In this document: positions 34,767-43,529 of the stretch, one piece after another
Layout of the letters: every line of letters starts with the position of its first letter
Numbering within the stretch: position 1 is the stretch's first letter
Source: Bin87 sp965203855
GTDB taxonomy: Bacteria; Chloroflexota; Dehalococcoidia; Lucifugimonadales; UBA3495
Direction of reading: 5' to 3'
Length of the DNA: 64,000 bases
Assembly: GCA_965203855.1 (NCBI GenBank)
Contig: CBDBDN010000006.1
Coordinates: forward strand, 124,001-188,000
Notes under the pieces: model-generated
Seen by the model: the letters and a program-made list of their open reading frames with translations, nothing else
What the model was told of the DNA's origin: nothing
The model's database searches: none
Program-made: the position numbers and the translations under genes

Positions 34767-34775
34767 AATTGATAG

Positions 34776-35240
34776 TTACTCCGGTTCAGTTTCCGGTTCC
34801 GTTTCGATCCATTGGGCGAAAGTAGCGGCGGGCGCGTACTCGTCGGGCAGCTGCCGCCAGAGGATTTCCAGCAGTGCGCCGGAGTCGGCGATTGCCAGTT
34901 CCGTATCGGCATAATCGAGATGCGCTTCGTAAAAATTGCCGTGCAAACGCTCCGCGGCTCCCATCAACCTCCTGATAGCCGGCGGGTCGGGCGATTCGTC
35001 CGCTATCTGGCGAACCGCGGACAGCAGGGCTTCATGGCTGGTGTGCACCCATCCGCGATGCGCGGCTACGGCTTTAACCAGCTGCGCTACGGCGCCCCAG
35101 CCCTTTTCGCCGGCCTGGCACAAATCGCCCTCAGCCAGGTAAGCCGGCCATTTTGACCAGTATTCCCTTGCTTTGGGCAAGTGCTTGCGGATGCGGGCAT
35201 CTTGGCGGGCAAGCGTTTCGCGGCGTATGCGAGGCGGCAT
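34776..35240 (-). CDS. PaREP1/HEPN-like small helical protein, copy 3
   Basis: A 154-residue paralogue, first in the direction of transcription. It shares the N-terminal 60 residues with copies 1 and 2 and has HRGWVHTSHEALLSAV (R-x6-H), but a different end (TFAQWIETEPETEPE). The ATG at 35240 has AGAGGAA 6 bases upstream and aligns with the starts of the other copies; a longer frame is not supported. The three genes and mnmA-rnhB-yraN form one minus-strand run. Confidence 0.65.
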   Translation of the reverse strand: MPPRIRRETLARQDARIRKHLPKAREYWSKWPAYLAEGDLCQAGEKGWGAVAQLVKAVAAHRGWVHTSHEALLSAVRQIADESPDPPAIRRLMGAAERLHGNFYEAHLDYADTELAIADSGALLEILWRQLPDEYAPAATFAQWIETEPETEPE

Positions 35241-35388
35241 CTCGTATTCCTCTCGGCAGCAGGCGGCTTGGAACGGGATGATGGTAGTATAGCACCGCAG
35301 AACAGCGCCGGCCCCACCGGCCGGCGCCGCATCAGCGTTCACGCATTACCATCGCACACTGCCGCACACCGCAAGGGAGGCAATCATT

Positions 35389-36366
35389 ATGCCGGTTACT
35401 TTTGGATGCACACTGCCAAGCCGGGGGCCAATGGCATCGCCCGACAACTTGCGCCGACTGGCCCAGCGCGCCGAGGAGCTGTCCTTTGACCATGTTTGGG
35501 TCAGCGACCATATCGTCATTCCGCACGAAGTGGATTCGTTCTACCCCTACGCCGCCGACGGCGTAGCGCCGTTCCAGACGGAGAACACCTACTTTGAGCC
35601 GCTGGCGGCGCTGAACTATCTGGCCGGCTGCACCTCGCGGGTACGGCTGGGCACCCATGTGCTGATACTGCCCTACCGCAATCCGGTACTGACCGCCAAA
35701 ATACTGGCTACGCTGGATGTGCTTTCCGGCGGGCGGCTCATCCTGGGCTGCGGCGTGGGCTGGATGGAGGAGGAGTTCCAGGCGATGGGGCTGGATACCT
35801 ACGCCCAACGCGGCGAAGTTACCAACGAATACATCCGGCTGTTCAAAGAGCTGTGGACATCCGACAACCCGGAGTTTCACGGACGGCATTACGACATCAG
35901 CGGCGTCGGTTTCCTGCCCAAGCCGGTACAGCGTCCCCATCCGCCCATCTGGGTAGGCGGCCACACCAACCCGGCCATCCGGCGGGCGGCGACGCTGGGC
36001 GACGGCTGGATGCCCATAGGGCTGCGTCCGCCGGCCATCTTGGAGCCGGAGGAACTGGCCGAAAAGATTGCCCGGCTGCGCCGCATCAGCGCCCGCGCCG
36101 GCCGGGACGAAAACGCCGTAGAGCTGGTATTCAGCACCGACTGCGTTTTTGAGGACGGCGCCGGCGCGACTGCCAGCAATGGCGATAGCAGCGACCGCCG
36201 TATGGTATCGGGCCGTCCGGAGCAAATCGCCGCTGACCTGCGGCAGTACCAGGATTTGGGCGTGCGGCACTTCATAATGAGTTTCCCGGCCCGCTCCGCC
36301 GCCGAGCAGCAAGAGGCAATGGAACGCTTCACGCGCGAAGTAACGCCGCTGCTGCCGAAGGATTAG
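35389..36366 (+). CDS. F420-dependent LLM-class oxidoreductase (TIGR03619-like)
   Basis: A 325-residue luciferase-like protein. FDHVWVSDHIVIP near residue 33, RVRLGTHVLILPYRNPVLTA, SGGRLILGCGVGWMEEEFQA and HPPIWVGGHTNPAIRRAATL match the F420-dependent subgroup. It probably uses reduced F420 or FMN for an unknown oxidation or reduction. The ATG at 35389 follows GGGAGG by 8 bases. It is divergent from the HEPN cluster and is the second LLM enzyme in the window. Confidence 0.88.
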   Translation: MPVTFGCTLPSRGPMASPDNLRRLAQRAEELSFDHVWVSDHIVIPHEVDSFYPYAADGVAPFQTENTYFEPLAALNYLAGCTSRVRLGTHVLILPYRNPVLTAKILATLDVLSGGRLILGCGVGWMEEEFQAMGLDTYAQRGEVTNEYIRLFKELWTSDNPEFHGRHYDISGVGFLPKPVQRPHPPIWVGGHTNPAIRRAATLGDGWMPIGLRPPAILEPEELAEKIARLRRISARAGRDENAVELVFSTDCVFEDGAGATASNGDSSDRRMVSGRPEQIAADLRQYQDLGVRHFIMSFPARSAAEQQEAMERFTREVTPLLPKD

Positions 36367-36521
36367 GAGCCGAACTGGCGGGGCGGTGGCGGGTTGAAAC
36401 TAGTGCAGGAGCGGGCATAGATGACACAACTGCGCTTGCCGAATGGCCGGCGTCGGTGTAAAGTGCGGACGCCGCCGCGCTGAATGTTCAGCGACATCGG
36501 CCGGCCATAATCTGCACAGAG

Positions 36522-39308
36522 ATGTTGCCAATGACGCCCCGTGAACACGAACACACCCTCAATGTATGGCTGGCCGAGGCGCTGAAAAAACGAGGCCTCA
36601 ACGCCATTGCGGAACGCCCCGACCGGCGCCGCCGCATCGATGTCAAAGTCACCTTGCAGCGCGCCCGGGGCGGCGCCGAGGTAGTGGTAGCCGTGGAAGC
36701 CGAGCAGGGCCAGAACCCGGCTAAAATGGCCGAGGCTATTCGGGACGCCGAGGCTCGCTTGCCGGCGCAGCAGAACCTGGCCCGCTGCGCCATTGCTCTG
36801 TGCTACCCGGATTTTACCACGCCGGAATCGCTGCCCACGGCAAAACTGATGTGGACGGTGCGGGATGGTCAGCAAGACGCCGGCCAGACATCGTGGCAAA
36901 CCGGCAGCGTAGATGCCCTGGCGGCGGCCATACGCTTGGCGCCGGCGCAGCTGGGCGACCCGGACGGAGCGGCGGCTACCCTGTCCAGCAGTTTGGATAG
37001 CGCCGTAGCCCATCTTTCCGAAAGCCAAAAACGGCTGCTGGCGCAAGCCCTGGACTTGCCGCGCCAGACCAGGAACGGCAAGCCGGTTCGCAATCCGTGG
37101 GATGCCCCCGCCAAGCGCGCCTTATTGGTAGTGGCTACCGCCGTGATGTTCCATTCCCGCCTGGACAGCCATCTAGACGGGATGCGTCCCGATGCGGACG
37201 CCCGGCACAGCCCGCCGCAACCTTTCACCGGCTCCTGGCCGCCGCTGATGGCGCACCTCTGCCTGGAATCCAGCGATCCCATCGGAGTGTTTAGCGATGC
37301 CTGGAATCTGATACTGGCCCTGGACTACAAACCCATCTTTGAGACCGGCCGCGCCGCGCTTTTGTCCGTACCGCCCGACCCGTCATTCAGCGACGCCGTG
37401 CGTATCACTGCCGAGGCGTCGCTGGCCGCCGCCGGCGATACCGCCAGTTATCGTCACGACCTCCTGGGCCGCATCTTTCATACTGTGCTGGACACAGCGC
37501 GCTACGATGGCTCCTTCTACACCACTACCCCAGCCGCTACTTTGCTGGCGGCATTGGCGATTACCGATGATCTATGCGACTGGCAAGACCCTGACGCTAT
37601 TGCCAATTTGCGGATTACCGACCCGGCCTGCGGCACCGGCACTTTGCTGATGGCCGCCGCCGAGCGCATCCGCGAGCTGGCCCCCCAAGCCGATGTGGAC
37701 GCCGAAACCGCCCGCGCCCTGATTGAACAGGTATTCACCGGCTACGATGTCAACCTGACCGCTACCCACATGGCGGCCACCACGCTGGGCTTGCTGTCGC
37801 CCACCACGCAGTTCCGCAATATGAAAATCGGACGCACCTTTCTGGGCGTGGACGGCGCCGGGGACGCGCATCTGGGGTCGCTGGAGTTTCTGGATCGCCA
37901 ACCGCTGCTGATGCCTTGGCCCAACGCTGCATCCGCCGCCGCCCAGATTGACACCGGGCAGCAGATGACCGCCGCCGAGCCGGCCGACCTGGTAATTATG
38001 AACCCGCCCTTTACACGGGATAGCCTGCGCCACGACCAGTTCAGCAAGGATGTGGAACGGAAAATCAAAGACCGGGAAAGGGTGCTGTTTGCCAACAAGC
38101 CCGTGCATTTGTCCGGTAACAGCGGCCCCTTTCTGGTACTGGCTGACTACATCACCAAGGCAGATGCCGGAGCTATTGCGGCAGTCCTGCCGTTGGTAAC
38201 GGCTACTAACGCATCGGCACTGGAAATCCGTCAGCATCTGGCCGGCCACTATCATATCGAAACCATCGTAACCTCTCATGATCCGCAACGCATTTATTTC
38301 TCCGAAAATACTAGCATTGGCGAAATGCTGTTGGTATGCCGGCACTGGCCGACAGAGCATGGGCCGAAACCGCCAACACTGGTAGTCAACCTGGTCCGCA
38401 ACCCCAGTACTCCTGCCGACGCTTTGAATGCGGCATCGGCGATACGAAACGGACAGGCGCAGTTGCAGAATTACGGCACGGTTCAAGAATGGCCGGCCGA
38501 TAAAATCGCCGCCGGCGACTGGGGCGCAGTGCAGTTTTTGACTCCGCAGCTGTGCGAACAAATTGCGAAAATTCGTTTTGCTAAGCAAAACGAATTTTCG
38601 CAATTTGTGGTTTTGGGAGCCATTGCAAACATTGGGCCGGCCGGTCGTCGTACAATGGACGCTTATAGCAAAACACCGCTACCTGTTGATAAAGGTAGAG
38701 TGGCTTTGTGGCACAACGACACTGCAATTACCCAATCTATGGCCGCCAAACCTGACACTAATATATCTGTCAAGCCGAGCAAGGCTAACATGGCAGAAAG
38801 CTATTGGGCACAACGTGGCACTTTGTTTTTGCCGCAAAGAATGCGCCTTAACACGGTCAGAGCAATGGCGGTAAAGACGGAAATCCCTATGCTGGGGGGC
38901 GCTTGGACTCCTTGCAAGATAACGGATACTACCGCAGTCAGGGACGTCACAGAAAAGGCTTTGTGCGTCTATCTGAATTCGTCTACAGGCGTTTTAGCGA
39001 TGCTGGGAAGCCGTTCCAGCAAGGCCTTGTCATACCCTAACTATTCTTTGGACGACCTGAGAAAGCAATTGCCCGTGCCGAACTTTGCCGCCCTCGGCGC
39101 CAACGCCGCCGCGCAACTGGCCGCCGCCTATGATGCCCACGCCAGCGACATCTTGCTGCCTCTCCCCCAAATGGACGCCGACCCGGTGCGCCGCGCCCTG
39201 GATGCTGCCGTAGTAGCCGCGCTGGGCCTAGACTGCGAGATGGTAGCCACTATACGCCGTCAGCTGGCGGCGGAGCCATCGGTCACGGGGCGGCGATATG
39301 GAGAGTAG
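36522..39308 (+). CDS. Large N6-adenine DNA methyltransferase with N-terminal nuclease-like domain (type IIG-like)
   Basis: A 928-residue protein. Residues 25-70 (RRRRIDVKVTLQ and VVVAVEAEQG) look like a PD-(D/E)xK fold with D and E-x-E. AdoMet motif I DPACGTGTLLM is at about 367 and catalytic motif IV NPPF at about 494, the gamma-class order of type I/IIG enzymes. The last 250 residues would be target recognition; there (about 38600-39060) the DNA becomes AT-richer and a 51-bp palindrome marks the change, so this part may have been exchanged. Single-chain restriction and modification is inferred. No specificity subunit is nearby. Confidence 0.75.
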   Translation: MLPMTPREHEHTLNVWLAEALKKRGLNAIAERPDRRRRIDVKVTLQRARGGAEVVVAVEAEQGQNPAKMAEAIRDAEARLPAQQNLARCAIALCYPDFTTPESLPTAKLMWTVRDGQQDAGQTSWQTGSVDALAAAIRLAPAQLGDPDGAAATLSSSLDSAVAHLSESQKRLLAQALDLPRQTRNGKPVRNPWDAPAKRALLVVATAVMFHSRLDSHLDGMRPDADARHSPPQPFTGSWPPLMAHLCLESSDPIGVFSDAWNLILALDYKPIFETGRAALLSVPPDPSFSDAVRITAEASLAAAGDTASYRHDLLGRIFHTVLDTARYDGSFYTTTPAATLLAALAITDDLCDWQDPDAIANLRITDPACGTGTLLMAAAERIRELAPQADVDAETARALIEQVFTGYDVNLTATHMAATTLGLLSPTTQFRNMKIGRTFLGVDGAGDAHLGSLEFLDRQPLLMPWPNAASAAAQIDTGQQMTAAEPADLVIMNPPFTRDSLRHDQFSKDVERKIKDRERVLFANKPVHLSGNSGPFLVLADYITKADAGAIAAVLPLVTATNASALEIRQHLAGHYHIETIVTSHDPQRIYFSENTSIGEMLLVCRHWPTEHGPKPPTLVVNLVRNPSTPADALNAASAIRNGQAQLQNYGTVQEWPADKIAAGDWGAVQFLTPQLCEQIAKIRFAKQNEFSQFVVLGAIANIGPAGRRTMDAYSKTPLPVDKGRVALWHNDTAITQSMAAKPDTNISVKPSKANMAESYWAQRGTLFLPQRMRLNTVRAMAVKTEIPMLGGAWTPCKITDTTAVRDVTEKALCVYLNSSTGVLAMLGSRSSKALSYPNYSLDDLRKQLPVPNFAALGANAAAQLAAAYDAHASDILLPLPQMDADPVRRALDAAVVAALGLDCEMVATIRRQLAAEPSVTGRRYGE
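38558..38608. repeat. 51-bp perfect palindrome within the methyltransferase gene
   Basis: Two 25-base arms (left begins ACAAATTGCGAAAATTCG) surround one unpaired base, with no mismatch. It is translated in frame (QIAKIRFAKQNEFSQF) and sits at the start of the AT-richer, presumed target-recognition region. Confidence 0.95.
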
Positions 39309-39364
39309 TATAATCCAACGCCACTAATCGTTCACAATGCCGCATACGCAAGGGGGTAACCGGA

Positions 39365-40306
39365 ATGGCCGATTTGACGCTGCGTGCCGCTATCGGCAGC
39401 TATGGGCATACGCTGCCGCTGAAAGACGGGACGGCGGCCTCGCCGATGTTCGCGATGGAGCATATTGAGGTGGCGCCGGTTACCAGCATTTTCCGGCGGA
39501 TGGTGCGGGAATTGGAGTTTGATGTGGCCGAAATGGCCCTGTCCACCTATCTGTGCGCGCGGGCGTACGGCAAGCCCTTTACCGGCATCCCCGTCTTTCT
39601 GACGCGGGCGTTCTATCACGGCGGCATCATCTGCCGGCGCAGCAGCGGGATTGAATCGCCCCAAGACCTGGCGGGCAAGCGGTTCGGCCTCCGCAGCTAC
39701 ACGCTGACGCCCGGCGTCTGGACGCGTGGCATCCTGCAATCAGAGTACGGCGTTGACCTGGACGCCGTTACCTGGGTGCTGTCGGGCGATGAACACGTGG
39801 CCGAGTTCGTCGCGCCGCCCAATGTAGTGTCATCGTCCAGCGGCAATTTGGCCGAGATGCTGCTCTCCGGCGAAATTGACGCCGCCATCGGCGCCGGCCC
39901 AATGGACTCGCCGGAGGTTCACCCCCTGTTTGCGGATGCGGACGCGCTAGACGCTGCCTGGCATCACAAGACGGGCGTCTATCCCATCAGCCATATGGTG
40001 GTAGTGCGGGATGCTGCGCTGGCGGCGCATCCGGGTTTGGCGGCGGAGCTGTGCCAAACTTTCGCCGCCGCCAAAGCCTGCTATCAAGACCGCCTGGCAT
40101 CCGGGACAGTTACGGATGACGCTGCGGACGACCGGGCGATACCCCGCATTGCCAGAGACGGCATCGTTGGCGCCGACCCCATCCCCTACGGGCTGGAAAG
40201 TTCCCGCCGGACACTGGAAACCTTTATCGGCTACAACCTGGCGCAGGCGGTGATACCAAAAGCAATTACTCCGGAGGAACTGTTCCCGGCCGAAACTCTC
40301 GGCTGA
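39365..40306 (+). CDS. 4,5-dihydroxyphthalate decarboxylase-like/substrate-binding protein
   Basis: A 313-residue protein with a periplasmic-binding type II fold but no signal peptide. FDVAEMALSTYLCARAYGKP, RRSSGIESPQDLAGKRFGLR, TPGVWTRGILQSEYGVDLDA and GVYPISHMVVVRDA match the group annotated as 4,5-dihydroxyphthalate decarboxylase, which is related to NMT1/ThiY binding proteins. The true activity of most members is unknown. The ATG at 39365 has AAGGGGG upstream. It does not appear operonic with the methyltransferase or the next genes. Confidence 0.75.
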   Translation: MADLTLRAAIGSYGHTLPLKDGTAASPMFAMEHIEVAPVTSIFRRMVRELEFDVAEMALSTYLCARAYGKPFTGIPVFLTRAFYHGGIICRRSSGIESPQDLAGKRFGLRSYTLTPGVWTRGILQSEYGVDLDAVTWVLSGDEHVAEFVAPPNVVSSSSGNLAEMLLSGEIDAAIGAGPMDSPEVHPLFADADALDAAWHHKTGVYPISHMVVVRDAALAAHPGLAAELCQTFAAAKACYQDRLASGTVTDDAADDRAIPRIARDGIVGADPIPYGLESSRRTLETFIGYNLAQAVIPKAITPEELFPAETLG

Positions 40307-40432
40307 ATCTGGAACGGCTATGCCCGGATTACCATGCGCTGGCCGCCGCATCCGCCATCGCAATGGCCCTGCCGGGTGCAGAACTGGTCAAGATGTACCG
40401 AACCGGGATAGTATGATGACAAGAGGACAGTT

Positions 40433-40801
40433 ATGAACGCATCAACATCAGCATCGCCAAAGTCAAAATCGGGGGCGGAGTCGGCAATGACCCCGCAGGA
40501 ATACCTGGCCGCCGCCGAGGCGGCGCTGGCATCCAACCGGCCATTGGAAGGTTCCCGGCTGCTGTGGCTGGCTGCGGAGGCGGCTTTCGTCCGCCTGGCC
40601 CAGGCGCATCAGATGGACAGCGCCGACCTGCACCGGCTGGCGCGCGTTTTGGATGAAAAGGAAGATCGCCGGATGTACTACCGTGGCAAACTTGGTACTG
40701 CCACCGGGCTGAAGCACAATGCCGAAATGGACTATTTAGAACCTTACGATCTGGAGTTATCCCACGAAAGCATTTGTCATTTTATCAAGGATATGATATG
40801 A
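40433..40801 (+). CDS. HEPN-like small protein A1 of a duplicated two-gene module
   Basis: A 122-residue helical protein: PQEYLAAAEAALASNRPLEG, SRLLWLAAEAAFVRLAQAHQ and LHRLARVLDEKED. FVRLAQAH contains an R-x4-H that could be a HEPN motif. The first 18 residues are a Ser/Lys-rich tail. The stop overlaps the next start by 4 bases (ATGA). It is nearly identical to A2 at 41208 in its first 50 residues and diverged later. I know no characterised homologue; the HEPN label is by pattern. Confidence 0.6.
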   Translation: MNASTSASPKSKSGAESAMTPQEYLAAAEAALASNRPLEGSRLLWLAAEAAFVRLAQAHQMDSADLHRLARVLDEKEDRRMYYRGKLGTATGLKHNAEMDYLEPYDLELSHESICHFIKDMI

Positions 40802-41211
40802 CGACCGGGCGTGTTGCGGCGTTCCAGCGTCGCGCGGCCGGCCACGCTGAAAATGCGCGGCGTTACCGGAGCAATGCCGACGCTTTGCTGCGGGATGGCG
40901 AGCCGGAATCCGCCGGAGAATTGCTCTATTGCGCCGCCAAACGGTGTATCAACGCAATTGCCAATCAGCAGGGCAACAACCCCGTCAAGACTCAAGCCAA
41001 AATCAACGCTTTGCGCCGTATCCTGCTGCGCGCCGGCAGCAGCGAGTTGATGGACGGATGGCAAGCCGCCGCCAGGCTGCACATCTACGCTGACCAGAGT
41101 CATCTAAACGCAGACGAGTTCAATACCGACTGGGGCAATGCGCGAGCTTTTGTCGCCGCCATGCTGGACATCTACCACCGGGATAACATGACGACAGGAC
41201 GACAATTATGA
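40798..41211 (+). CDS. HEPN-like small protein B1 of the module
   Basis: A 137-residue helical protein: RRAAGHAENARRYRSNADAL, GEPESAGELLYCAAKRCINA and LNADEFNTDWGNARAFVAAM, a pattern close to PaREP1-type proteins. No Rx4-6H motif is visible. It starts within the A1 stop (ATGA) and ends overlapping A2 by 4 bases. Its last nine residues (D-N-M-T-T-G-R-Q-L) are encoded by DNA that matches the untranslated leader of A1, so the tail was made by the duplication. Confidence 0.6.
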   Translation: MTTGRVAAFQRRAAGHAENARRYRSNADALLRDGEPESAGELLYCAAKRCINAIANQQGNNPVKTQAKINALRRILLRAGSSELMDGWQAAARLHIYADQSHLNADEFNTDWGNARAFVAAMLDIYHRDNMTTGRQL

Positions 41212-41579
41212 ACGCATCATCAACATCAGCATCGCCAAAGTCAAAATCGGGGGCGGAGGCGGCAATGACCCCGCCGGAATACCTGGCCGCCGCCGAGGCG
41301 GCGCTGGCGTCCGACCGGCCGCTGGAAGGCTCCCGGCTGCTATGGCTGGCTGCGGAGGCGGCTTTCGTCCGCCTGGCCAAAGCCCACAAAATTGACGGCA
41401 GCAACCTGCACCAACTGGCGCGCGCCCTGGATGCCAAAGAGGGGCGCAACGCTTACTATCTGGGCAGTCTGGGCGTTGCCACCGGCCTGAAGTACCATGC
41501 CCAAATGGACAGCATGGAACCCTACGAAGTGGAATCCTGCAAAGAAATGGTCGCAAAATTCGTCAAGGATGCATCATGA
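41208..41579 (+). CDS. HEPN-like small protein A2 of the module
   Basis: A 123-residue paralogue of A1 with the same Ser/Lys-rich start, PPEYLAAAEAALASDRPLEG and FVRLAKAHKIDGSNLHQLAR (R-x4-H kept). The C-terminal half differs from A1 at many positions. It overlaps B1 and B2 by 4 bases on each side, so all four genes should be made in a fixed ratio from one message. Confidence 0.6.
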   Translation: MNASSTSASPKSKSGAEAAMTPPEYLAAAEAALASDRPLEGSRLLWLAAEAAFVRLAKAHKIDGSNLHQLARALDAKEGRNAYYLGSLGVATGLKYHAQMDSMEPYEVESCKEMVAKFVKDAS

Positions 41580-41974
41580 CCAGCGACCGCGCCGCAGCGT
41601 TCCGACGACGCGCGGCCGGCCACGCCGAAATTGCGCGGCGCTATCGGCGCAACGCCGACGCATTGTTGCAACAAGGCGAGCGAGAATCCGCCGGCGAACT
41701 GCTTTACGGCGCAGCCAAGCGGTGCATCAATGCAGTAGCGAACCTTCGGGGCCACAACCCGGTCATGACTACATCCAAACTCAATGCCTTGCAGTCCATC
41801 ATTGCCGATACCGATTCCGCCATTGACCTGAACCGAGCTTGGCGTGAAGCCGTCAACTGGCACACCCACGGCGACCAGTCGCACCTTACGGATGATGAAT
41901 TCAAAGCCGCCTGGGAGATTACCCAAGCCTTCATCGCCGCCATGCTGAACATCTACCACCGGGAGCAGCCGTAA
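41576..41974 (+). CDS. HEPN-like small protein B2 of the module
   Basis: A 132-residue paralogue of B1: RRAAGHAEIARRYRRNADAL, GERESAGELLYGAAKRCINA and FKAAWEITQAFIAAMLNIYH. It lacks the extra tail of B1. One base separates its stop from the small membrane protein gene that follows, the last of the five-gene unit. Confidence 0.6.
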   Translation: MTSDRAAAFRRRAAGHAEIARRYRRNADALLQQGERESAGELLYGAAKRCINAVANLRGHNPVMTTSKLNALQSIIADTDSAIDLNRAWREAVNWHTHGDQSHLTDDEFKAAWEITQAFIAAMLNIYHREQP

Positions 41975-41975
41975 T

Positions 41976-42242
41976 ATGCTTGTTGTCCGCATTGCCATCA
42001 TCTGCGCGGTTGTCTTTCTCGGCAGCTGTTTGATTGCGCGGCAGATTGCGCTACGCAAGAACCATCGTCCCGATGTCATCATCATCGCCGGCATGATTGT
42101 GGGCGCGCTGGCCTTTGCCGTCTTGTGGATAGTGAGCCTGGTGTATCAGCCGCTGTACACGAGAATCGCGGCGATGGCGACGCTGGCGGCAATGCCGGCC
42201 ATAGCGGCGCTAATCGCCCCGCCCCGCGCGCCGCGTGATTGA
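41976..42242 (+). CDS. Small three-TM membrane protein
   Basis: An 88-residue protein with three hydrophobic segments (IAIICAVVFLGSCLIA; VIIIAGMIVGALAFAVLWIV; IAAMATLAAMPAIAALIA) and basic loops. I recognise no family. It begins one base after B2, so it is almost certainly translated from the same message as the four HEPN-like genes and may anchor or respond to them; that is inference. Confidence 0.55.
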   Translation: MLVVRIAIICAVVFLGSCLIARQIALRKNHRPDVIIIAGMIVGALAFAVLWIVSLVYQPLYTRIAAMATLAAMPAIAALIAPPRAPRD

Positions 42243-42380
42243 GCAATACCGGCCGGTGCCATCCCCGTCAGGGTTCTATCCGATATGTGCGCCGAGGTCA
42301 TCAAAGCGATCCCCCCAGCACTTGACCGTATACGGATGGGCCGCTCGGTCGTCGCCGACCGGCCCGACCCGGAGCAGAAC

Positions 42381-42953
42381 CTAGTGTTCCACAATATGAA
42401 CCAGGGCAAGATCATCATTATCCTCAACATTGCCGAACCGGAAGCCGCGGCGGCCAGCAGATCCGGCGTATCGTAAGTTTCCGCCAGGCCCGGCCCCATC
42501 CAGCCCCGCGGCGCATTGCCGCTGAACTCCCGGATTACATCAATGGTCTTGCCGATGGCCGCCCTTTCGTCCGGTTCCTTATGCAGCACCTGCTGGATGT
42601 AGCCGTGTCCCAGCAGTTCCCAGCCCCGTTCCAAGGCAGGACTGCACCAGCGCCGGGTAATGCTCGCACACGGCGGCGTTGAGGCTAACCGTGCAGGGCA
42701 GATTAAAGTCGTCCAGGGCCCGTTGCAGCCGCCAGAATCCGACGCGCAGGCCGTAGTCAAACCAGGAATAGTTGGGGATGTCCGGGGACACCGCCGCACC
42801 TTGCGGCGCCGGCAGCACAGTGCGCGCCATCGGCTGCGTAATGTCCCACTCCTCAACATTGATGATGAACCAGACGGCGACGCGGGCGTCATCGGGCAAG
42901 GTCAGCGGCGGTCGCCGAAAGATGGGCGAGTAATTGGCGCGCGGGTTAGGCAT
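42381..42953 (-). pseudogene. Polysaccharide deacetylase, truncated and frameshifted
   Basis: The ATG at 42953 (AGGAG 6 bases upstream) opens MPNPRANYSPIFRRPPLTLP, then DDARVAVWFIINVEEWDI and NYSWFDYGLRVGFWRLQRAL, as in the PuuE-like NodB polysaccharide deacetylase group. The frame shifts near 42635 into RGWELLGHGYIQQVLH and RGWMGPGLAETYDTPDLL, and again near 42450. About the last 100 family residues are absent. The gene is therefore broken in at least two ways and is unlikely to work. Confidence 0.65.
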
Positions 42954-42979
42954 ATTCAACTCCTGCGTCTCCGCCCCGG

Positions 42980-43399
42980 TTACAGCTCCAGCGCCGCCAG
43001 CCCGACGCGCGCTAAATCCTCGTCCTCTTGGGCCGTGAGGCCGCTGACTCCAATCGCCCCCAGTACCAGATCGGTAGCCGGGTCGCGCGCTACTACGGCG
43101 CCCTGGACGGCCACCAGCTGCGGGTCTCCGAAATCGGCAATGCTGCGCCCCTCGTTCTTGAGGCGTTTGGCGTAGGCGTCCGAATCCTGCCCCGACATCG
43201 CCGAAGTGTATGCCTTGCTGACCGCCATCCGCTGCGGCAGGGCGCGGCAGTTATCCGTCCGGGCGTAGCTGATCATCCTGCCGGCATCGTCAACGATGGC
43301 AATGGCCAGCGGCCGGCCCGGTTCCCGCATCGCCTGGTCCAGCATCGCATCCATCGCCCGGCGCGTCTGCGTCAGGCTGAGGGCCGGTTTCTGATACAT
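42980..43399 (-). CDS. GlcG/HbpS family heme-binding-like protein
   Basis: About 139 residues. LAIAIVDDAGRMISYARTDN, RMAVSKAYTSAMSGQDSDAY and LVLGAIGVSGLTAQEDEDLA form the DUF336 fold. HbpS binds heme and senses redox stress in Streptomyces; GlcG sits in glycolate operons; most members are uncharacterised. The ATG at 43399 has GGAGG 6 bases upstream; the one 6 bases earlier abuts the GGAGG and is less likely. It ends 26 bases before the deacetylase remnant. Confidence 0.8.
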   Translation of the reverse strand: MYQKPALSLTQTRRAMDAMLDQAMREPGRPLAIAIVDDAGRMISYARTDNCRALPQRMAVSKAYTSAMSGQDSDAYAKRLKNEGRSIADFGDPQLVAVQGAVVARDPATDLVLGAIGVSGLTAQEDEDLARVGLAALEL

Positions 43400-43529
43400 A
43401 GTCATCCTCCATCCAACGCTATAGGCCAATACGGGCAGCAGGGCCCAAGCCGGCAACTGCGCCCGCATTCTACACAGCAACAGCGGCAACGGCAACGCCC
43501 CCTCTTTCCAAACATCTAGCCATCACTCC

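Noticed and set aside
38558..38608. Rho-independent terminator within the methyltransferase gene
   Set aside because: It is a perfect palindrome, but the frame continues for 230 codons with methyltransferase-like sequence and there is no U run.
42285..42476. A 63-codon plus-strand gene after the HEPN module
   Set aside because: It has no ribosome site and lies over the remnant of the deacetylase gene; no recognisable similarity.
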